Source: Sipunculus nudus (lineage: Eukaryota > Annelida > Sipuncula > Golfingiida > Sipunculidae). Taken from it: a stretch of 64,000 nucleotides of DNA. The notes below the pieces were generated by a model. That model saw only the letters and a list, made by a program, of their open reading frames with translations. It made no database searches and was not told where the DNA came from. The stretch covers positions 15,283,676 through 15,347,675 of the forward strand of contig CM049311.1 of assembly GCA_026874595.1 (NCBI GenBank), written 5' to 3'. Below, in pieces: positions 1 to 13,400 of this stretch (within the stretch, counting starts at the first letter, position 1; every line of letters begins with the position of its first letter). Both the position numbers and the translations under genes were made by a program.

Positions 1-1332
1 AGTAATATTATAGTCATATTAGCCATCTGATGTCATCAAAAGTTACTTTAAGAAAGTAAGATAGTTTTACAAAGAAAGAGCAATTAACTTAAGATATCAC
101 ATGAGCATTAATAATCTCAAATGTAACCTTTTCCTAATCTTTATAATTTGTCACTGATATAAACCCATGTGATGGTAGTATATTTTGTATAATTTTTTTT
201 ATAATAAAGTGAATCTGATATAACTATCAGAAGAAGTATTTAAATGCATGAATAAACAATGTTAGCCAATAACAATTAACATACAAGTCTTGACATTTCC
301 AGTGAAAAGAAAGATTATATTCTCTTTCAAATCTGAATTTTCTTAAAACCAGAATGTTAAAAATGTTTTTATTTTTTTAACCTCTAAAATCGTCACCTGT
401 TACACATTTCCAAAGGAGAGTGCCTGGAAAATTCCAAGGCTGTTTGTCAACAGGAAGCTTCACAAGAAGTTCTGAAAACCACTTCAAAATACCAAATCCT
501 GCATAAATGTCAACCTGGCTTAAGTGATCAGCATATGTTTTTCAATGGGACACCTTTTGACAAAATGTCATTCAATGAAAAACATTCACTCAGATGGTTC
601 CAATTTTTTCACAGCTGTCTAACAAGACAATAACAAGCTCCTGTTTTAACCAGACAATAACACATTCCACTCGGAGAAAATCACTAGTTCCTGTTTCTCC
701 GGGAAATATTCATGATAATCAACTGCACAAGCCCACGAGATGGCTTAGCCCACAATCACATTTCCTTTAAAAATTTTTTCATTTTCACTGTGGCATTATA
801 GGATATTTATTTCATAAGACTGAAGGTCCACAGACATTGAATACTTGCCATTTTAGAATTTATTACTGTTCTAATGGGATATATCTTTTTTGTTCAAACC
901 TAGTCCAATATGTAGAAATCAATTGTTTCTCACTGATTACCAGTGGACCCCACTGTTATATAGTGATTATTAATATTTTAAAACCTTTTTAATATAAGGA
1001 GGTATATTTATTTTTTTGTCTGTTTGCTGGGTGGTTACTTTGTTGGTCAGTTTGTCTGTTAGCAACTTTAATCAAAAGGTTATGATAAGATTTTGTTGAA
1101 AATTATTAGGTTACCATTCAAGGAGCAATTCACTGACATTCGAGATATTCTGGATTACCATAATATGTATTTTAGGGCTTCTCAATGATACCTTCCTGTT
1201 ACAAACACCTGGTGAGGCGTCATGTCTGTGACCTCTCAGCAGGAAATCCTTTTTTTTTATGAGCAAATTCAAAGACCCCTCTAGTTTCCCTGTACATTAA
1301 ATTACAAATTAACATACTCTTGTATTACATAC
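1..1332. other. Gene-free flank left of the lectin exon
   Basis: AT-rich sequence that would be the next intron of the minus-strand lectin gene. I looked for a further C-type lectin exon on the minus strand and found none. Only short T-runs and scattered stop-rich frames are present. Confidence 0.5.
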
Positions 1333-1445
1333 CCTTTTACAGTAGTAATCTGCTTCATCCCAGTATTTCTCTACTGACACAAACTGGTAGCACTTATCTC
1401 GATATGTTCTGATCGTGTAGGGCACCTGAGGACATCTGGAGGCCC
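1333..1445 (-). CDS. C-type lectin-like domain, first domain exon (exon 2 of a secreted protein; gene runs off the left edge)
   Basis: Read on the minus strand, this 113-base exon lies between a good acceptor (tttttcag) and a good donor (AAAAGG then gtatgt). It encodes 37 residues after a split glycine codon, including RCPQVPYTIRTYRDKCYQF and KYWDEADYYCKR. The Cys-Pro, Lys-Cys-Tyr-x-Phe, Trp-x-Glu-Ala and Tyr-Cys pattern is the start of a long-form C-type lectin fold with the extra N-terminal disulfide pair. It enters in phase 1, as does the exit of the signal-peptide exon at 29898-29973, and the two join as GCA-GGG-GCC. It leaves in phase 0. The rest of the fold, including any calcium-binding EPN/QPD and WND residues, lies left of position 1, so sugar specificity cannot be judged. 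Such proteins are usually secreted recognition lectins of innate immunity in molluscs; that role is inference from the family. Confidence 0.85.
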
Positions 1446-4400
1446 CTGAAAAAAATCAAAGCATGATTAGTAAACAATGATTTCTGCATTATACCCCATA
1501 AATGCAACAATTAATTAGAGTTAATTTTTTTGTGTGTGGAAAAACTGATGGGACGCGAAGAAAACTTTTGACATACCCAGGGTCTGTCACAAGAGGTCAT
1601 TACTTGGCAATAAGTTAATTTACTTTTACAATGTACCACAGGACTCAGTATAAAATTAAATGCAATATTGTTTTACTACATTTGGTATATCAGTTAAGTG
1701 GGTATAAAAGGGGTATATGTTTAACATCTGATGGAGGAAGGTAGGTGTCACTTCATGGCAAAAAACGGAAATGATTAGTTTAATGAGGACAGTTTCAGAC
1801 ATCTAAACATAAAACATGCAAATATTCCTGTTCTGGATTTTGTAGGCTTGCTGAGTCACCTAAGTGACTCCCTGTGCCATTTTTTGACAAAGACGTTAAA
1901 GTTCATTAGTCAAAGTTTCAATTCAATGATAAAAATTCACTGAATGAATTAATGAATTTTAATTTTTAATATCTGTGCTTTATCTAAGTTTAAACAAGGG
2001 AAACCCTGGCTGTATATCAAGACTTGAAAGGGTGGGGGACTATCTTCCATTTTATGGACAAAATACAGAAAAAAAAATGCTGATAGGAAGGAATCACTCA
2101 ACACAGGACGGGGGTTACAAACACACCCACATATTATCATATGTTAGTAATCAGCCAGCTCCTAAATACATCATCCTAAACACTTTGCAGCACCACTGGT
2201 GTGATATACTAAGGGACCAGTTTGTAAGTTTTTTTTTTTCCTGTGGTGGTGGCATATAGGGGGATCAGTTATTATATTTATTTTTTAGCAAACAAATGAT
2301 GCTGTTTATCATGTGCTGGTAATCACCAATTTTTCTCTCCAGCACAGCACTGAGGGATCATTCGGTATTTTTTTTCTGTCACCAACAAGTGGCAATATGT
2401 GGGTTTGCTGAGCCTGGTGTATGGTGACACTGACTGTATGATTCAGCCCAGCTGTGGCTGCTACCAGGACTGTCGACTTGTGCGTCAGCTGCTGGAATAT
2501 GTAATGTTAGGGTTATGACCTGGGTATACATAGTCATGTCACATGGTGCCCTGAATAAAGCGCAAAAACCAGGACTGTACTGATGTCGCAGCAGAAGTAC
2601 CAAGAGACTCTGAGTCTCTAACCACAATGCCATGTGAGTGAACAAGATACCACAAAAAAAATAAACCGCAACAAATCTGTCGAAACAAAAGTTTACAAGC
2701 ACCAATCTTCCACAAATTATGTTCCTCGTGCATCTAATTTACTTCTCTTTTCTGTGTTGAAAAAGTATTTTTATAAGCAGTACAGTGAAATAAAATCTTC
2801 AGGCAGTTTTTAAAGTATTAATACTTTGTATTGTAAGTAAATAAAACAGTTCAATGATATCTTTTTGTTGGCATTATGTACACATGCTTAACATTTTAAT
2901 CATAAAGCTTATCATGATTTTTTACTAGTTTTAATTGATTAAGATACACACCTCTGGCAAAGCTAAAATATGTTCAAATTTATTTATATTTCCTGTACGG
3001 TTCAAAATTCCTCCACAGTATGTTAGTACTAGTGACTTTTTATTCTAATGAATTTGGAAATGGATCTTTACAAATAATGACAGCCACATTTGAAACAACT
3101 TGGTTTTTGGTGGGAAAAGCTCAAAGCAAGCATAGATATAAAGATTAGGTGCCTATTTGTGGTTAATGCTTATTTGGTCAAGAAACCACATGTAAAAGTG
3201 ATCCTATCAGCAAATCTGTTGTGTAATCAGTAAGATATGATGTGCAAGAAATGAAACAACTGCTGTAACTAATCCACTATATCAATGTAATGTAATAAGA
3301 TATGTAACACTCATGTTTATTTGTTTTTTTGGTAATATTTTGCCCTTGGGTATAACTATTAAAGGCATTGTGTAATCCAATAAAGTTTCCTTCATTCTGT
3401 TAATAAAAATGTGTCACATATTGTAAACCTTCACAAAAGTTAATGACTGCAGTATGTTGTCATATTATGGCTTATTTCTTACTGCTGTTGATGAATTCAT
3501 GTCTGGATCATCAACCTTTACATCTGTTACCTATGATATAATATTCCTCACACTTCCACCCAGCTGTGACAAAAACGATTAGCGATCTACACATAACACT
3601 GTTAAGGATGTCCGGGAGCAGAACTGGAGCATCTTTAACGCACTAAGCTTTATACCATGACATCACTGCTGTACCTAACACAAACATATTTTCATCCCAT
3701 TATCATCAGTGCATGTATGTCCACACTGAAGCACCAACATAGGTCAATTTTTACCTCCAAGTGTAAAGATTACCTAAAAGGCATGCCACCACACACCACC
3801 ACTGTCTGTACTCTAAGTGAACGAGAATTTTTTTCATGCATAAGCAGAACATGGCTAGCTTCACATACGCTAACAAAGACTGCTTCTTTTTTGTATGACA
3901 ATAAGCATGATGCATGCCTTAAGGATCTTTAGTGAAACATCACAGTGCACCATCTAATTAAACTGACATCATTTTTTCTTACATCAGCAGTGAAGTACTT
4001 GTTCACCACCATGTATCATTTGGCCACCTCCACAATGGAGATTACCTTTTCATTTGGTAACTTCAATATTCTGTGCAAATCACCAGATTAAATCTGACAA
4101 CATGGTTTGGATGACCTTTTGGAAAAATATTGAAAAGACCAATTAAGATGGTATTCAGGAAAAATGTTTTGAAGCAATAAGGGCTTCAAGTTTCTTTTTA
4201 TTAATCTGAATTCTGACTATAAATAACAGGCATAGCACATTTTGAACAATAAATATTAATCAGTCTGGAAAATATACAATAGTTAATGCCACACTAGTTC
4301 CCTTTCATTTGAGAAAACTTCTTTTTATGGCAGACCTGAACTGAAACTCAGGCACAGAAACCCAGCAAGTAACCCCCCCCCCCCCCCCCAAAGCAAATCT

Positions 4401-5790
4401 GTTACATACCAAGACAACAATAAAAATAGCACAGCAACACAATGGTAAAATACCAGAACAGGGGAATGTAAATGATTTAACACAGAACTGCTGAGGATAT
4501 ATTGCTGCATGTTCTGCACTGCAGGCCTGGCTCCCGTTCTTGATAATCTGCCTAAACAACCGATGGGGTAACAAAATCTTACATGTAACAGTTAGCCCCG
4601 TGACACAGTACATACAACTGTTAACTACTTGGCATTTGTTGTGCTAGTTATAATTGTCTTGTTGTACTGAATTACTACAGGTGAATGTCCTGCACTCTCT
4701 TACAAAAGAGAAAAGTTTCCCTGAATCTAGGCAATGTGTAGGTGCTTTTACATGTAAAGAAACATCACTTGAGTAAATTTTTCCCATATGATTAAAAATA
4801 ATTTTTTTGGCAGACACTGCACCTGTCACAAAATTTATTTATTTCATTTAATTAATCTTAATCATGGGTGCACATGCTTGTGAAGTGATAGATAGTATGG
4901 GATCTAGAGGGGTCCTCTGCCAAGACAAAACTTTGATCCCATATCAGGGGATCCAGAATTCCAGTTACACTTATGGTAATAAATGATATGAATGATGCAA
5001 TAATCTTGCAATGGAAATCACCTGTCTGTTTATGAGTAATAATACTACGAGACAGCCAGACAGAGAGGTAGACACTTTGTCGGTGGTAAATATCGGTCCA
5101 TGGTTTTGGAATGAATTTCTGCATATTGTCAGAGTTTTACATTCATCAGTTTTTTTACATCAGCTTTTGGTATTTAATTTCTTTAAAAACAAGGTTTATA
5201 GTTTTAACAAGTTTAAATGATATTTTTATTACCTTTTATTTTTCCACTCTTATAATGATTTGTCTAAGTTTGTAAAATGTCTTAGTTAACAATACTGGTG
5301 AATACGCACTGAATGAATTTATTATTTTTATTATTATTTTTCAGTCAGACCAAGGAAACTGCAATGAACCAATTGGCAGATCCTCTGCATCTCTATTTCA
5401 ATGACCTTGACCTTTGGCTTCATTTATCATGTTCATCCACTGACATGCCAGATAACCTTCATGTCAACAGATACTTTTGTAAACAATGTATTCAAGATCA
5501 AAAAGACTTTTTCTGTAACAAACTACGGTTAGCATTCTATGTGGGTCAACAGGCTTCTATGAACTCCAGTCTTAAAGAAAACATCCATAGATCTATTTCC
5601 ATACTTGTATCATTGCCAGGTAGAATATGCGTAATGTTTCTTAGTGTGTATAGCCAAGCCAGCAGAAAACTTGAAAGGTTCCTTAACTCAATCCTTATGC
5701 CTTGTAAAAATTACCAGAGTTCATTGAACTTTCCACTTATATGTTGTCCTTGCAGAGAGAACAATAAGAAAGAACCAGTTTGGAGAAACA
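1446..5790. other. Lectin-gene intron, left part, no recognised content
   Basis: AT-rich sequence with a 17-base C run at 4373-4389. Small open frames occur (for example 2379-2705 minus and 5313-5795 plus), but they lack splice context, recognisable domains or coding-like composition. I judge them non-coding. Confidence 0.5.
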
Positions 5791-5821
5791 AGTGACCAAC
5801 GGGTCATGACGCTCAGCTGCC
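5791..5821 (-). mobile_element. Solitary 3' end of a HINE-like element
   Basis: Sequence matching the terminal palindrome of the HINE-like family (AAGTGACC..GGGTCATGACGCTCAGCTG) in minus orientation, without an obvious tetranucleotide tract or 5' end beside it. Probably a relic; the body to its right (5822-7530) is AT-rich with nothing else recognised. Confidence 0.45.
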
Positions 5822-7534
5822 AAGAGTGACTGATGACACTAAGGGCTGACATTCACCAAAAGTAGTAAAATGTCTGAAGAACTTTTTGGCCAATTTTGCT
5901 CAAACTTTGCAGGATGAGAGAAATATATATATGCAGGTTAAAGCACAGTTAATCAAAGGTTTAAGTCTAAATATAAAATTTTGTAGCTCCATCAGATGAA
6001 ACTGTCCAAGACCAATTAGAGAACAAAGTTTTAGGGTAACACATCAATCCACTGCTGAGAATCGCTGATATTTGGTTGTTTAAGAAGGATATATAAACCC
6101 ACAATGTTGACGTAAAGCTGAAGTCTCAAGTGACCTTGAAACAGTCTGATGGAGGTTTTATCACAGAACCACAAGTTAAAAATATCATCTGACTGGAGGT
6201 TACCTTTCACTTTAATGTGGGAAGGGGTTAAAGTGGGTGTTTTAATGTGATTTATGATAGAAGATCAATGAATTGTGTGAAAAATGATGACATATTTGTG
6301 AGTATACATGTATATAAAACGCTGAAGTGCTTTAATGTATCTGAGAGGAAGATATGCAACAATTTTCATTGTTATTTGACTGAAGCTCATATTTAAAACT
6401 GAAAAGTTCTCAAATACAATGAGCATATGGCAGCTCTGTGAAATGTTTTTGATAAATATGATGGGCTTAGATCAAATATCATAGGGAGTGAATGTGAAAG
6501 TGTCTTCTTTGTGATTTCATGTAATCTGTGTAGTAAGGTTATGTGAAAAACAGAGTTGCTGCACTTCATATAAATACAATCAGTGTGGAGATTACATGGA
6601 ATGATCAGAATTTCAAATCTGATTATAGTTAATATTTTATCTGACTCTTGTTTTATCTGACTCTGGACTTAATTGATGAAGGCAGAATAAAGGTATCAGT
6701 GAAAGTCCCTTTTGAGGGAAGAAAAACAGTTAATTCTGAATCTGATGTTGAGACTAATGTCTGGAGCCAAGATGGCTTGATTTCACCAACATAGAGACAC
6801 AAGTGTAGATGAAAGTGATATATCTAAACAGTTTACATTAAGACATCACCAGGGACAGACTGATATACACCACAACAGATGATCTGTTGTGGGTGGGTGC
6901 ATACCACTGTTATTGGGTTAACAAGATAATACAAGGGCTTTTCAGGGTACAAATCTAGGTTAAAATGTCCCAGCCTGAATTCATCCCATGTTTTCTCTAT
7001 TTAACCTTGCAAGACCTAGTCCTGTGGGGTTACCAAGTTAGAAACAGTGGTATTGCTTCTATAAAATCATATTATATGTATACTGGAAAAAAAATAAGCG
7101 ACTTATTTAAAAACGCCTTTTAACTTGATCTTATCATTTATCTAATTTTTATTTTCAGATAAAGTTATACAGAGACCTGTTCAGTTCTATATGTAAACAG
7201 GATATACTGGAACTTAAAATAGATCAGAGATAAATACCTGCATTATATTTGATTTACCAATTTTTTTATATATTACTGAAAAATAACAATATGTGCAAAT
7301 TAGCTAGACTGCTCAACACTTACATATTTGCTAGATTACCTTATAAACATATTTGACTTATTTAAGTTCTGAAGGTTCACCTATAAATGTAATGCTCTTG
7401 GAGTTAATTGTTACAATTCTCATTTTCAAATTAGTCTTTTTTTATTATTAAAACAAAGATTATAAGTGCTTGTAGTAAGAGCAAAAAATACTTTGTACTT
7501 GATCTTACATTCGCTGTTTTATACATTTCTCTAC

Positions 7535-10500
7535 AGCTGATGATCAAAAGTTTTAACTAGAATATCAGCAGAAGCTGACAAAAGCCCTCAGCCAAAAGAA
7601 CAGTGTTTAGTGGTGGTAACAGTAACAAGTACTAAATATCTGTTCTCACATGGATGTATATCTGTACATGTCTCAGTTATAAATTTAAAATGGAGAGGTA
7701 TGTACCATGATTCATAACAATCCACCAAATGCTTCCTGAAAAATAAGCTTCTAAGTTTTATTCTATTATAAGCTCTGTGACCTTGAAAAGTAGGTCAAGG
7801 TCACCCATCTTCGAACTTGACCGAGATTGAGTCAATATACATCTTCACCAAAGAAATAACATTCCTACTGTGAATCCTTTTAGAGATATCTCGCTCACAA
7901 GGCCAAAGTTGAACAAGGGACCTATGGGTCACGACGCTCAGCTGTTATATATGATAAAAAAATATTATTTAGAAATGAGGCACATGCTGGTTTTTTGTGG
8001 TAATAAATATAAGCTGTATTATGAGTTGTTGTTGTTTAGCTTATGTATGATTTTGATAGTACCTTTGGAGACAGGGAAGAGGATTGATTTCATTTATTTT
8101 ATTAACAAATGGAGTACTATTATCACACAGATTTTGACTTGGCCATATAACTTATAAGCAGAACATATAAGAGATATAATATAAGAGTTTAACTATTTAT
8201 TAAAAAAAATTACAAATATTGTCCCAGATATAATTTTTATTAAAAATAATAAGAGAATCATATGATTTTTTAAAATGAAATTTAACTGATATGATTATTA
8301 AAATAATATTAAAGAATATATTCATGAATGCATTCATGAATACATTTTGAAAGTATTTGCACGAGTATTCATATACATTCATTGTTACCTGAATTCCCAT
8401 TCTTTATGCAAGAAATTTTATAATGGAGTACATAATCATATTCGTATTTAAATACAATTACAAAGTATTCGCACCATGTCTGGTATTTATTCAGTTTTCA
8501 CCAAACAATGATGTTGAGAATCCAGAATATACAAAATTCACACATTTAAATAATGATCATTAATACCTGGTTTTATGGCTTTTATTTATATTAAAAAATA
8601 ACTGTAAAAAATTAATTTTGGACTAATTTCACATCAATGTACACACTAGACACAGTAGGAATCTAGATTAATATTATCAACTGCATCTTTGTCTATCATT
8701 AATTTCCTTCATATGATCCCTAATGATAAGTAATGAATAATATGATTTACTTCTTTATCATTAAAATTGAACTGAAAAATGCCATAGGTGACTGCATGGT
8801 GTTATTTGGAATATGTGACATTCTACCCATCGATACAAGATTCTTATATCATCAGTAACTGCAAGTTAATTTCCTGTTATTATAAACTAACAAACTCCCT
8901 TTCTATTTTTCTTTAATTTGTTATTAAAAACCAATAAAAATTTATTAATTTATTGTTTATTGTTATGTTGTTGGTTAAAACTACTAGATGAGTTGGGTTG
9001 GACACCTGGATCAACTGTGGCTAGCCATAAGCTGCCTGGATTCCTGTATGCCTCGCCTCAAGCGTGCATAATTTGATGAAAGGTCAACAAGGTCAACATA
9101 CAGGTGACTCAAGAGGGGCTGGAGAGAGCCAAAGTCTGACAGGGTCTCATAAAAAACATTAATAAAAGCTACAATTTTTGGCCAATTTCTTTCAGCTTTC
9201 TAAACTAAAAAGCTGAAATCCTTATGTGTGCATGATATGAAAATTATATCAACAGTGCTCACGGGAAACAAACGTGCCATGGTCACAGTTGGGCAAAATT
9301 TAAGGTACTAATTTTATATTTATACTAATAACTTAAAAAATTTGAAAAATTCAGAACTAATTTTGGGTATTCAATTGAATCTTGATTAAATTATGTTACA
9401 TCCCTGACAAAAAAATCTCTAGCTTCAGCAATGCCCTTGTTAAGGGAGTAAATATATTTCTTGATTTTTTACAAAGTGCATTATGTTTGGGCCCATAACT
9501 TAAAACAATTACGCAATACTGACTTCATTCTGGCATGTGCATAGAGCATGAAAAATATGTATATTGTTTATGATTAAATTCAGATCAGTGGTTTTTATAT
9601 TAGGCATTCTTGAAGTGTAACAATGGGTTTTTAATGGAAAAATGAAGTTTTTCATTAATATCTCGAAGGTATTAAGTCCTAGTGACCAAATTCTTGGCAT
9701 GGTAGGGGATTTTGGAGACATCTAACTGTATGCCGAATTTAAGGAACTTAGAGCTGAAGCTGGGGAGCTGAGCTCTTGCAAACTGCATAACACTAGCTTG
9801 ATGTAAACTATGTTACATGGTGCTTGAAAACTTAAATAAAATCTACAGTTTTTGATCAACTGGTTTCAAATTTTTGGTGTTAACAGTTGAAATGCTAACA
9901 AAAACATGCTGTGAAAATTAAATCCACAGTACTTACAGGAAAAAAACGTGCCATGGTCAAAGTTGGGCAAAATTTAAGGTACCAATTTTTTATTTTTATT
10001 AATATTTTAAAAAATTTAAAAGATTTTCATCTAATTTTGGGTATACAATTTAATTTTGATTAATTAAAGTTATATTGCTGGAAAAAAGGTCCATAGCTTT
10101 AACATTTTTTGTGTTAAGTGATCAAATATATTTCCTGATTTTTTACAAAATGCATTATGTTTGGGCCCAGAACTTTTTTAAATTAAATAATACAGACATA
10201 ATTTCTGGCATGTACATAGGAACTATATAGAGGAATATTTATGGTAAATATGAGGAAAAACAGATGAGTGGTTTTGATATTAGGCAGTCCTGAAGTGTGA
10301 AAATAGGTTTTTAATAAAAAATTGAGGTTTTTCCTTAATTTCTCAAAGGAACGAAGTTGCAAAGACCCAGTTTTCGGCTTGGTAGGAGATCTTGGGGACA
10401 TCTAACATTATGCCGAATTTTGGATTCCTAGGTCTTACGGTTTCAAAACGTGCCACATCTACGGACGGACGGACGGACGGCACGGACAGACGGACGGACG

Positions 10501-11240
10501 ACGGACAATGGACCACGACTATAGCTCAGATGACTTATAGTCAGCTGAGCTAAAAATTCAAGTAAAATTCATTAAAAATCAGAAATTGTAGGTAGGGCCC
10601 CCAAACTTGTGCAGCAGTTACAGACCATCAGTCCCTATGATCATAGTAAGTATTGTGAAAATCCACCCAATGGTTCCTGAGAAATAAGCTTCTAAATGTT
10701 TTTTTTCTATAATCAGCTGTAAAACGTAGAAAAATAGGTCAAGGTCACCCATCTTCGAACCTGACTGAGATTTTGTCAATATATATCTTCACCAAAAAAA
10801 ATAAAATTCCCATGGTGAATCCTTTTAGAGATATCCCGCTCACAAGCCCAAAGTTGAAAAATCCGATAAAAATTCATTGAAAATCAGAAACTGTAGGTGG
10901 CGCCACCAAACTTGTGTAGCAGGTACAGACCATCAGTCCCAATAATCATACTAAGTTTTGTGAAAATCCACCAAATGTTTCCTGAGTAATAAGCATATAA
11001 GGGTTTTTCTATAATTAGCTCTAAAATGTAGAAAAATAGGTCAAGGTCACCCATCTTCGAACTTGACCAAGATTTTGTTGATATACATCTTTACTGAGGA
11101 AATAAAATTTTGACGGTGAATTCTTCTCAAGATATCCCGCTCACAAGGTAAAAGTAAATGGACGCCGGACGGACGGACGGACAGCTTGGGTGACGACAAT
11201 AGCCCATCACTATGATCAGCCTAAGGGCTGAGGGCTAAAA
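7535..11240 (-). mobile_element. Composite HINE-like element (outer copy) interrupted by a second copy
   Basis: The minus-orientation element starts near 11240 with a subterminal hairpin (AGCCCTCAGCCCTTAGGCTG on the minus strand) followed by a GTCC tract (GGAC on plus, about 11160-11180). It then has two tandem core units of about 290 bases (10555-10860 and 10861-11150), each containing an AGGTCAAGGTCACCCATCTTCG-type block. The core pattern resumes at 7680-7905 and ends near 7535, on the far side of an inserted element at 7912-10552. The same core begins at 46320 in an unrelated insertion, which shows this is a dispersed family. No transposase or Rep/helicase frame is present, so it is non-autonomous. 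Confidence 0.6.
7912..10552 (-). mobile_element. HINE-like element, copy 1 of a near-identical inverted pair
   Basis: On the minus strand it starts with the near-palindrome AGCTCAGCTGACTATAAGTC continuing to ATCTGAGCT (10523-10552). A GTCC/GTCT tract follows (10460-10505 as GGAC). Two related core units of about 670 bases come next, each with GCCATGGTCAAAGTTGGGC and GTTTGGGCCCA blocks (one at about 9270-9725, one at about 9945-10400), then a unique AT-rich part. It ends with GCTGAGCGTCGTGACCC and CTTGTTT (7912-7940). A 24-bp perfect palindrome lies at 8319-8342. The inverted counterpart is 41257-43878. It interrupts the outer core repeat without an obvious long target duplication, as expected for Helentron-type insertion in T-rich DNA. 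Confidence 0.65.
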
Positions 11241-13101
11241 ACTAAACTTTTTTAGATATTTTATATTTTTTTGTATATTACAATGAAAGTGACCATTACT
11301 AATCATTATCACATACACCCAACTGTAATTTATTTGTAAGGGATGTAATCCTGAACATTCTGAGTTACAAATAGTTTTTAGGCATTTCAAAAATTCTGCA
11401 CCAAAACACCATTCTCAAAATGAGAAGATTACAGAAGTCATTATGCTGTCATCTGATGTACATCTACATCATCTGGATATTTAGCTTTATATCATCTCCT
11501 GGGCTGTAAAAGCAGGATATCATGTAATTGTACAGGATATGAAAGCTTAACACAATGTCAGCTGTTATCCTCTTTCATAGTCCTCAAATTATCTTTTTGT
11601 TTAAACGTTGAGGCATATTTTCCTCACCATGAAACTACCATTACTTCACATGCGCCAGATAATAATCCTGTTTAGGGTGATAAAACTGGACAAAATAGGA
11701 AAATTACAGAATTCAGGGAAGTTTGTTAAGGTTCTCCTTATCACGAAGGAGGTTATGTTTTCACCACTGTTTGTTCTTATGTTTGTCTGTTTTTGTTTTG
11801 TCTGTGTGTGTTTCAAAAGTTTTAGCTGGGTTTTACATACACTATGAGTATCATTTAGGAATACAAGAAAGAAGAATTGGTCAGATTTAGGAGCTGATCC
11901 ACATGAAGCATTATTTTCTTGTCTGGTGGATGTTAATTTTTATGGTGCTGACATCTGGATTCAGAATATGGTACTAAATAGGACAACTGGAACTTAAGGA
12001 CAGGAACATTAAGGCATATAGTAAGTTAAATATATTTATAAAGATCAATGGCCAATATAGTACTAATCAAGTATATTCAGAATAGTTGCATGATTATTCA
12101 ATAAAAGGTAAGTACAGCATGTTGATTGTTGAAAATTTTCCTCCAATCAGCCACTCTTATCCCTGAAAAAAAACTACAATTCTCAAGTAATCAACAGGAC
12201 AACCATGTTTTTATGGTTATGGATTGATGGTTGAGCTATTTGACATCACCTTTTCTGCAAATTATTCTGATTTGTGATACCATCTTCTCCTGTATCATGG
12301 TTTTCATCTTCCTGACTCTGGTTGCCAATATCAGCACCTGTTTCAGCAAGTCTTTATGGAACAGGGGTCAAAGGTTCATGGGCAAAGTACACTGACCTGG
12401 ATTACATACTTGCCAACATAACCACAGCCACAAAGATACAGATTTAATCTGACACGCGGCAGATTTCACACATCCTCCCTTCATGTATCTTTATCTGTAA
12501 TCTTCTTTAATAACATTGCTCATTATTTAACAAATTACAGCACAGACCTCTTCTTTTGTGATAAAAGCTAGCTATAAATCTTTAAGAAGATCTCCTTATC
12601 CTTATGTTTTATGCTTTTGCAAGTTCTCCTGGATATTATCCATTTTTCCTCATTCATAAAGATCATATGAAACAGTTTTAACACAAGGATATTTCAAATT
12701 TCTGCTAGAAATTAAGCCTTTGCTGTCTTTCAGAGAGCACATACCTTAGCCAGTGCCTAAAAGACTAAACTGATAACCAAACTACAGGTTAAATTCAAAA
12801 CTAATCCTTTCCTAGTCTACACAGACCTTCATTTCCTCCACATAATATAATTGGAATCTGTGTACATAACCGGTACTGAAACATCATGTGCAAAGAAAAA
12901 CAGACAATTTTAACTGCATAACTTTCTTCAGTGGAATAACAAGCATGTAAATAGCTGCAGTTTGTAAATAGGTTATTGCAAACACACACACACAAAATTG
13001 GCTCAAAAACATTATAACTGTCTAATCTCAGATGTCCTCTCCCTTCACAGGCAAGTTTGCATATATACCAACACCTGGGAAAAATACATATAGTTTTTGC
13101 T

Positions 13102-13103
<2 letters not shown>
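11241..13103. other. Lectin-gene intron segment without recognised genes
   Basis: AT-rich. It contains one coding-like minus-strand segment at 12250-12337 with splice-like borders, treated under findings. A short CA tract is at 12980-12993. Nothing else is supported. Confidence 0.4.
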
Positions 13104-13133
<30 letters not shown>

Positions 13134-13400
13134 CTGAGAAAGACAAAGAAAAAGAGACTTCAATAAAAAGAGAAAGTGAGAAGAAAGATACTTAAGGAAG
13201 AAAAGGGAAGAAAAAAAGATAGAGAAGGAAGGAGACAATGATTATGGGGAAGGAGAGAGAGAGAAAAAGAGGGAGAAAGAGAGAGCAAGTATAAGAATGA
13301 GAGAAATAAATTGAAAGACAAAAAGTTAAATACCAAGAAATAAAGTAATAGAAAAGTAAGGAAAAAAGAGTGTTTGAAGAAGAATGGTAGACATATTTAG
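13104..13400. repeat. (GA)n microsatellite and polypurine tract
   Basis: A pure GA run at 13104-13131 opens a stretch of roughly 270 bases that is overwhelmingly A and G on the plus strand, with many AGAGAG and GGGAAGA blocks. The minus-strand frame it creates (S/L/F-rich) is a product of composition, not a gene. Confidence 0.85.

Noticed and set aside
5313-5795. 160-residue open frame, the longest in the left third
   Set aside because: No domain, low-complexity Leu/Phe start in a TTATT repeat, an end inside a HINE-like terminus, and no clear donor or acceptor pairing.
7870-8157. 95-residue open frame, repeated at 43631-43864 on the other strand
   Set aside because: It is repeated only because the two HINE-like copies are near identical. 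It spans the element's terminal palindrome, lacks any domain and is not conserved as protein in the other copies.
9509-10401. Open frames of about 70 residues (also at 41255-42298) beginning MSP(K/R)SPT
   Set aside because: They read the tandem core unit of the HINE-like element. The frame differs between units and is broken in the copies at 23460-24420.
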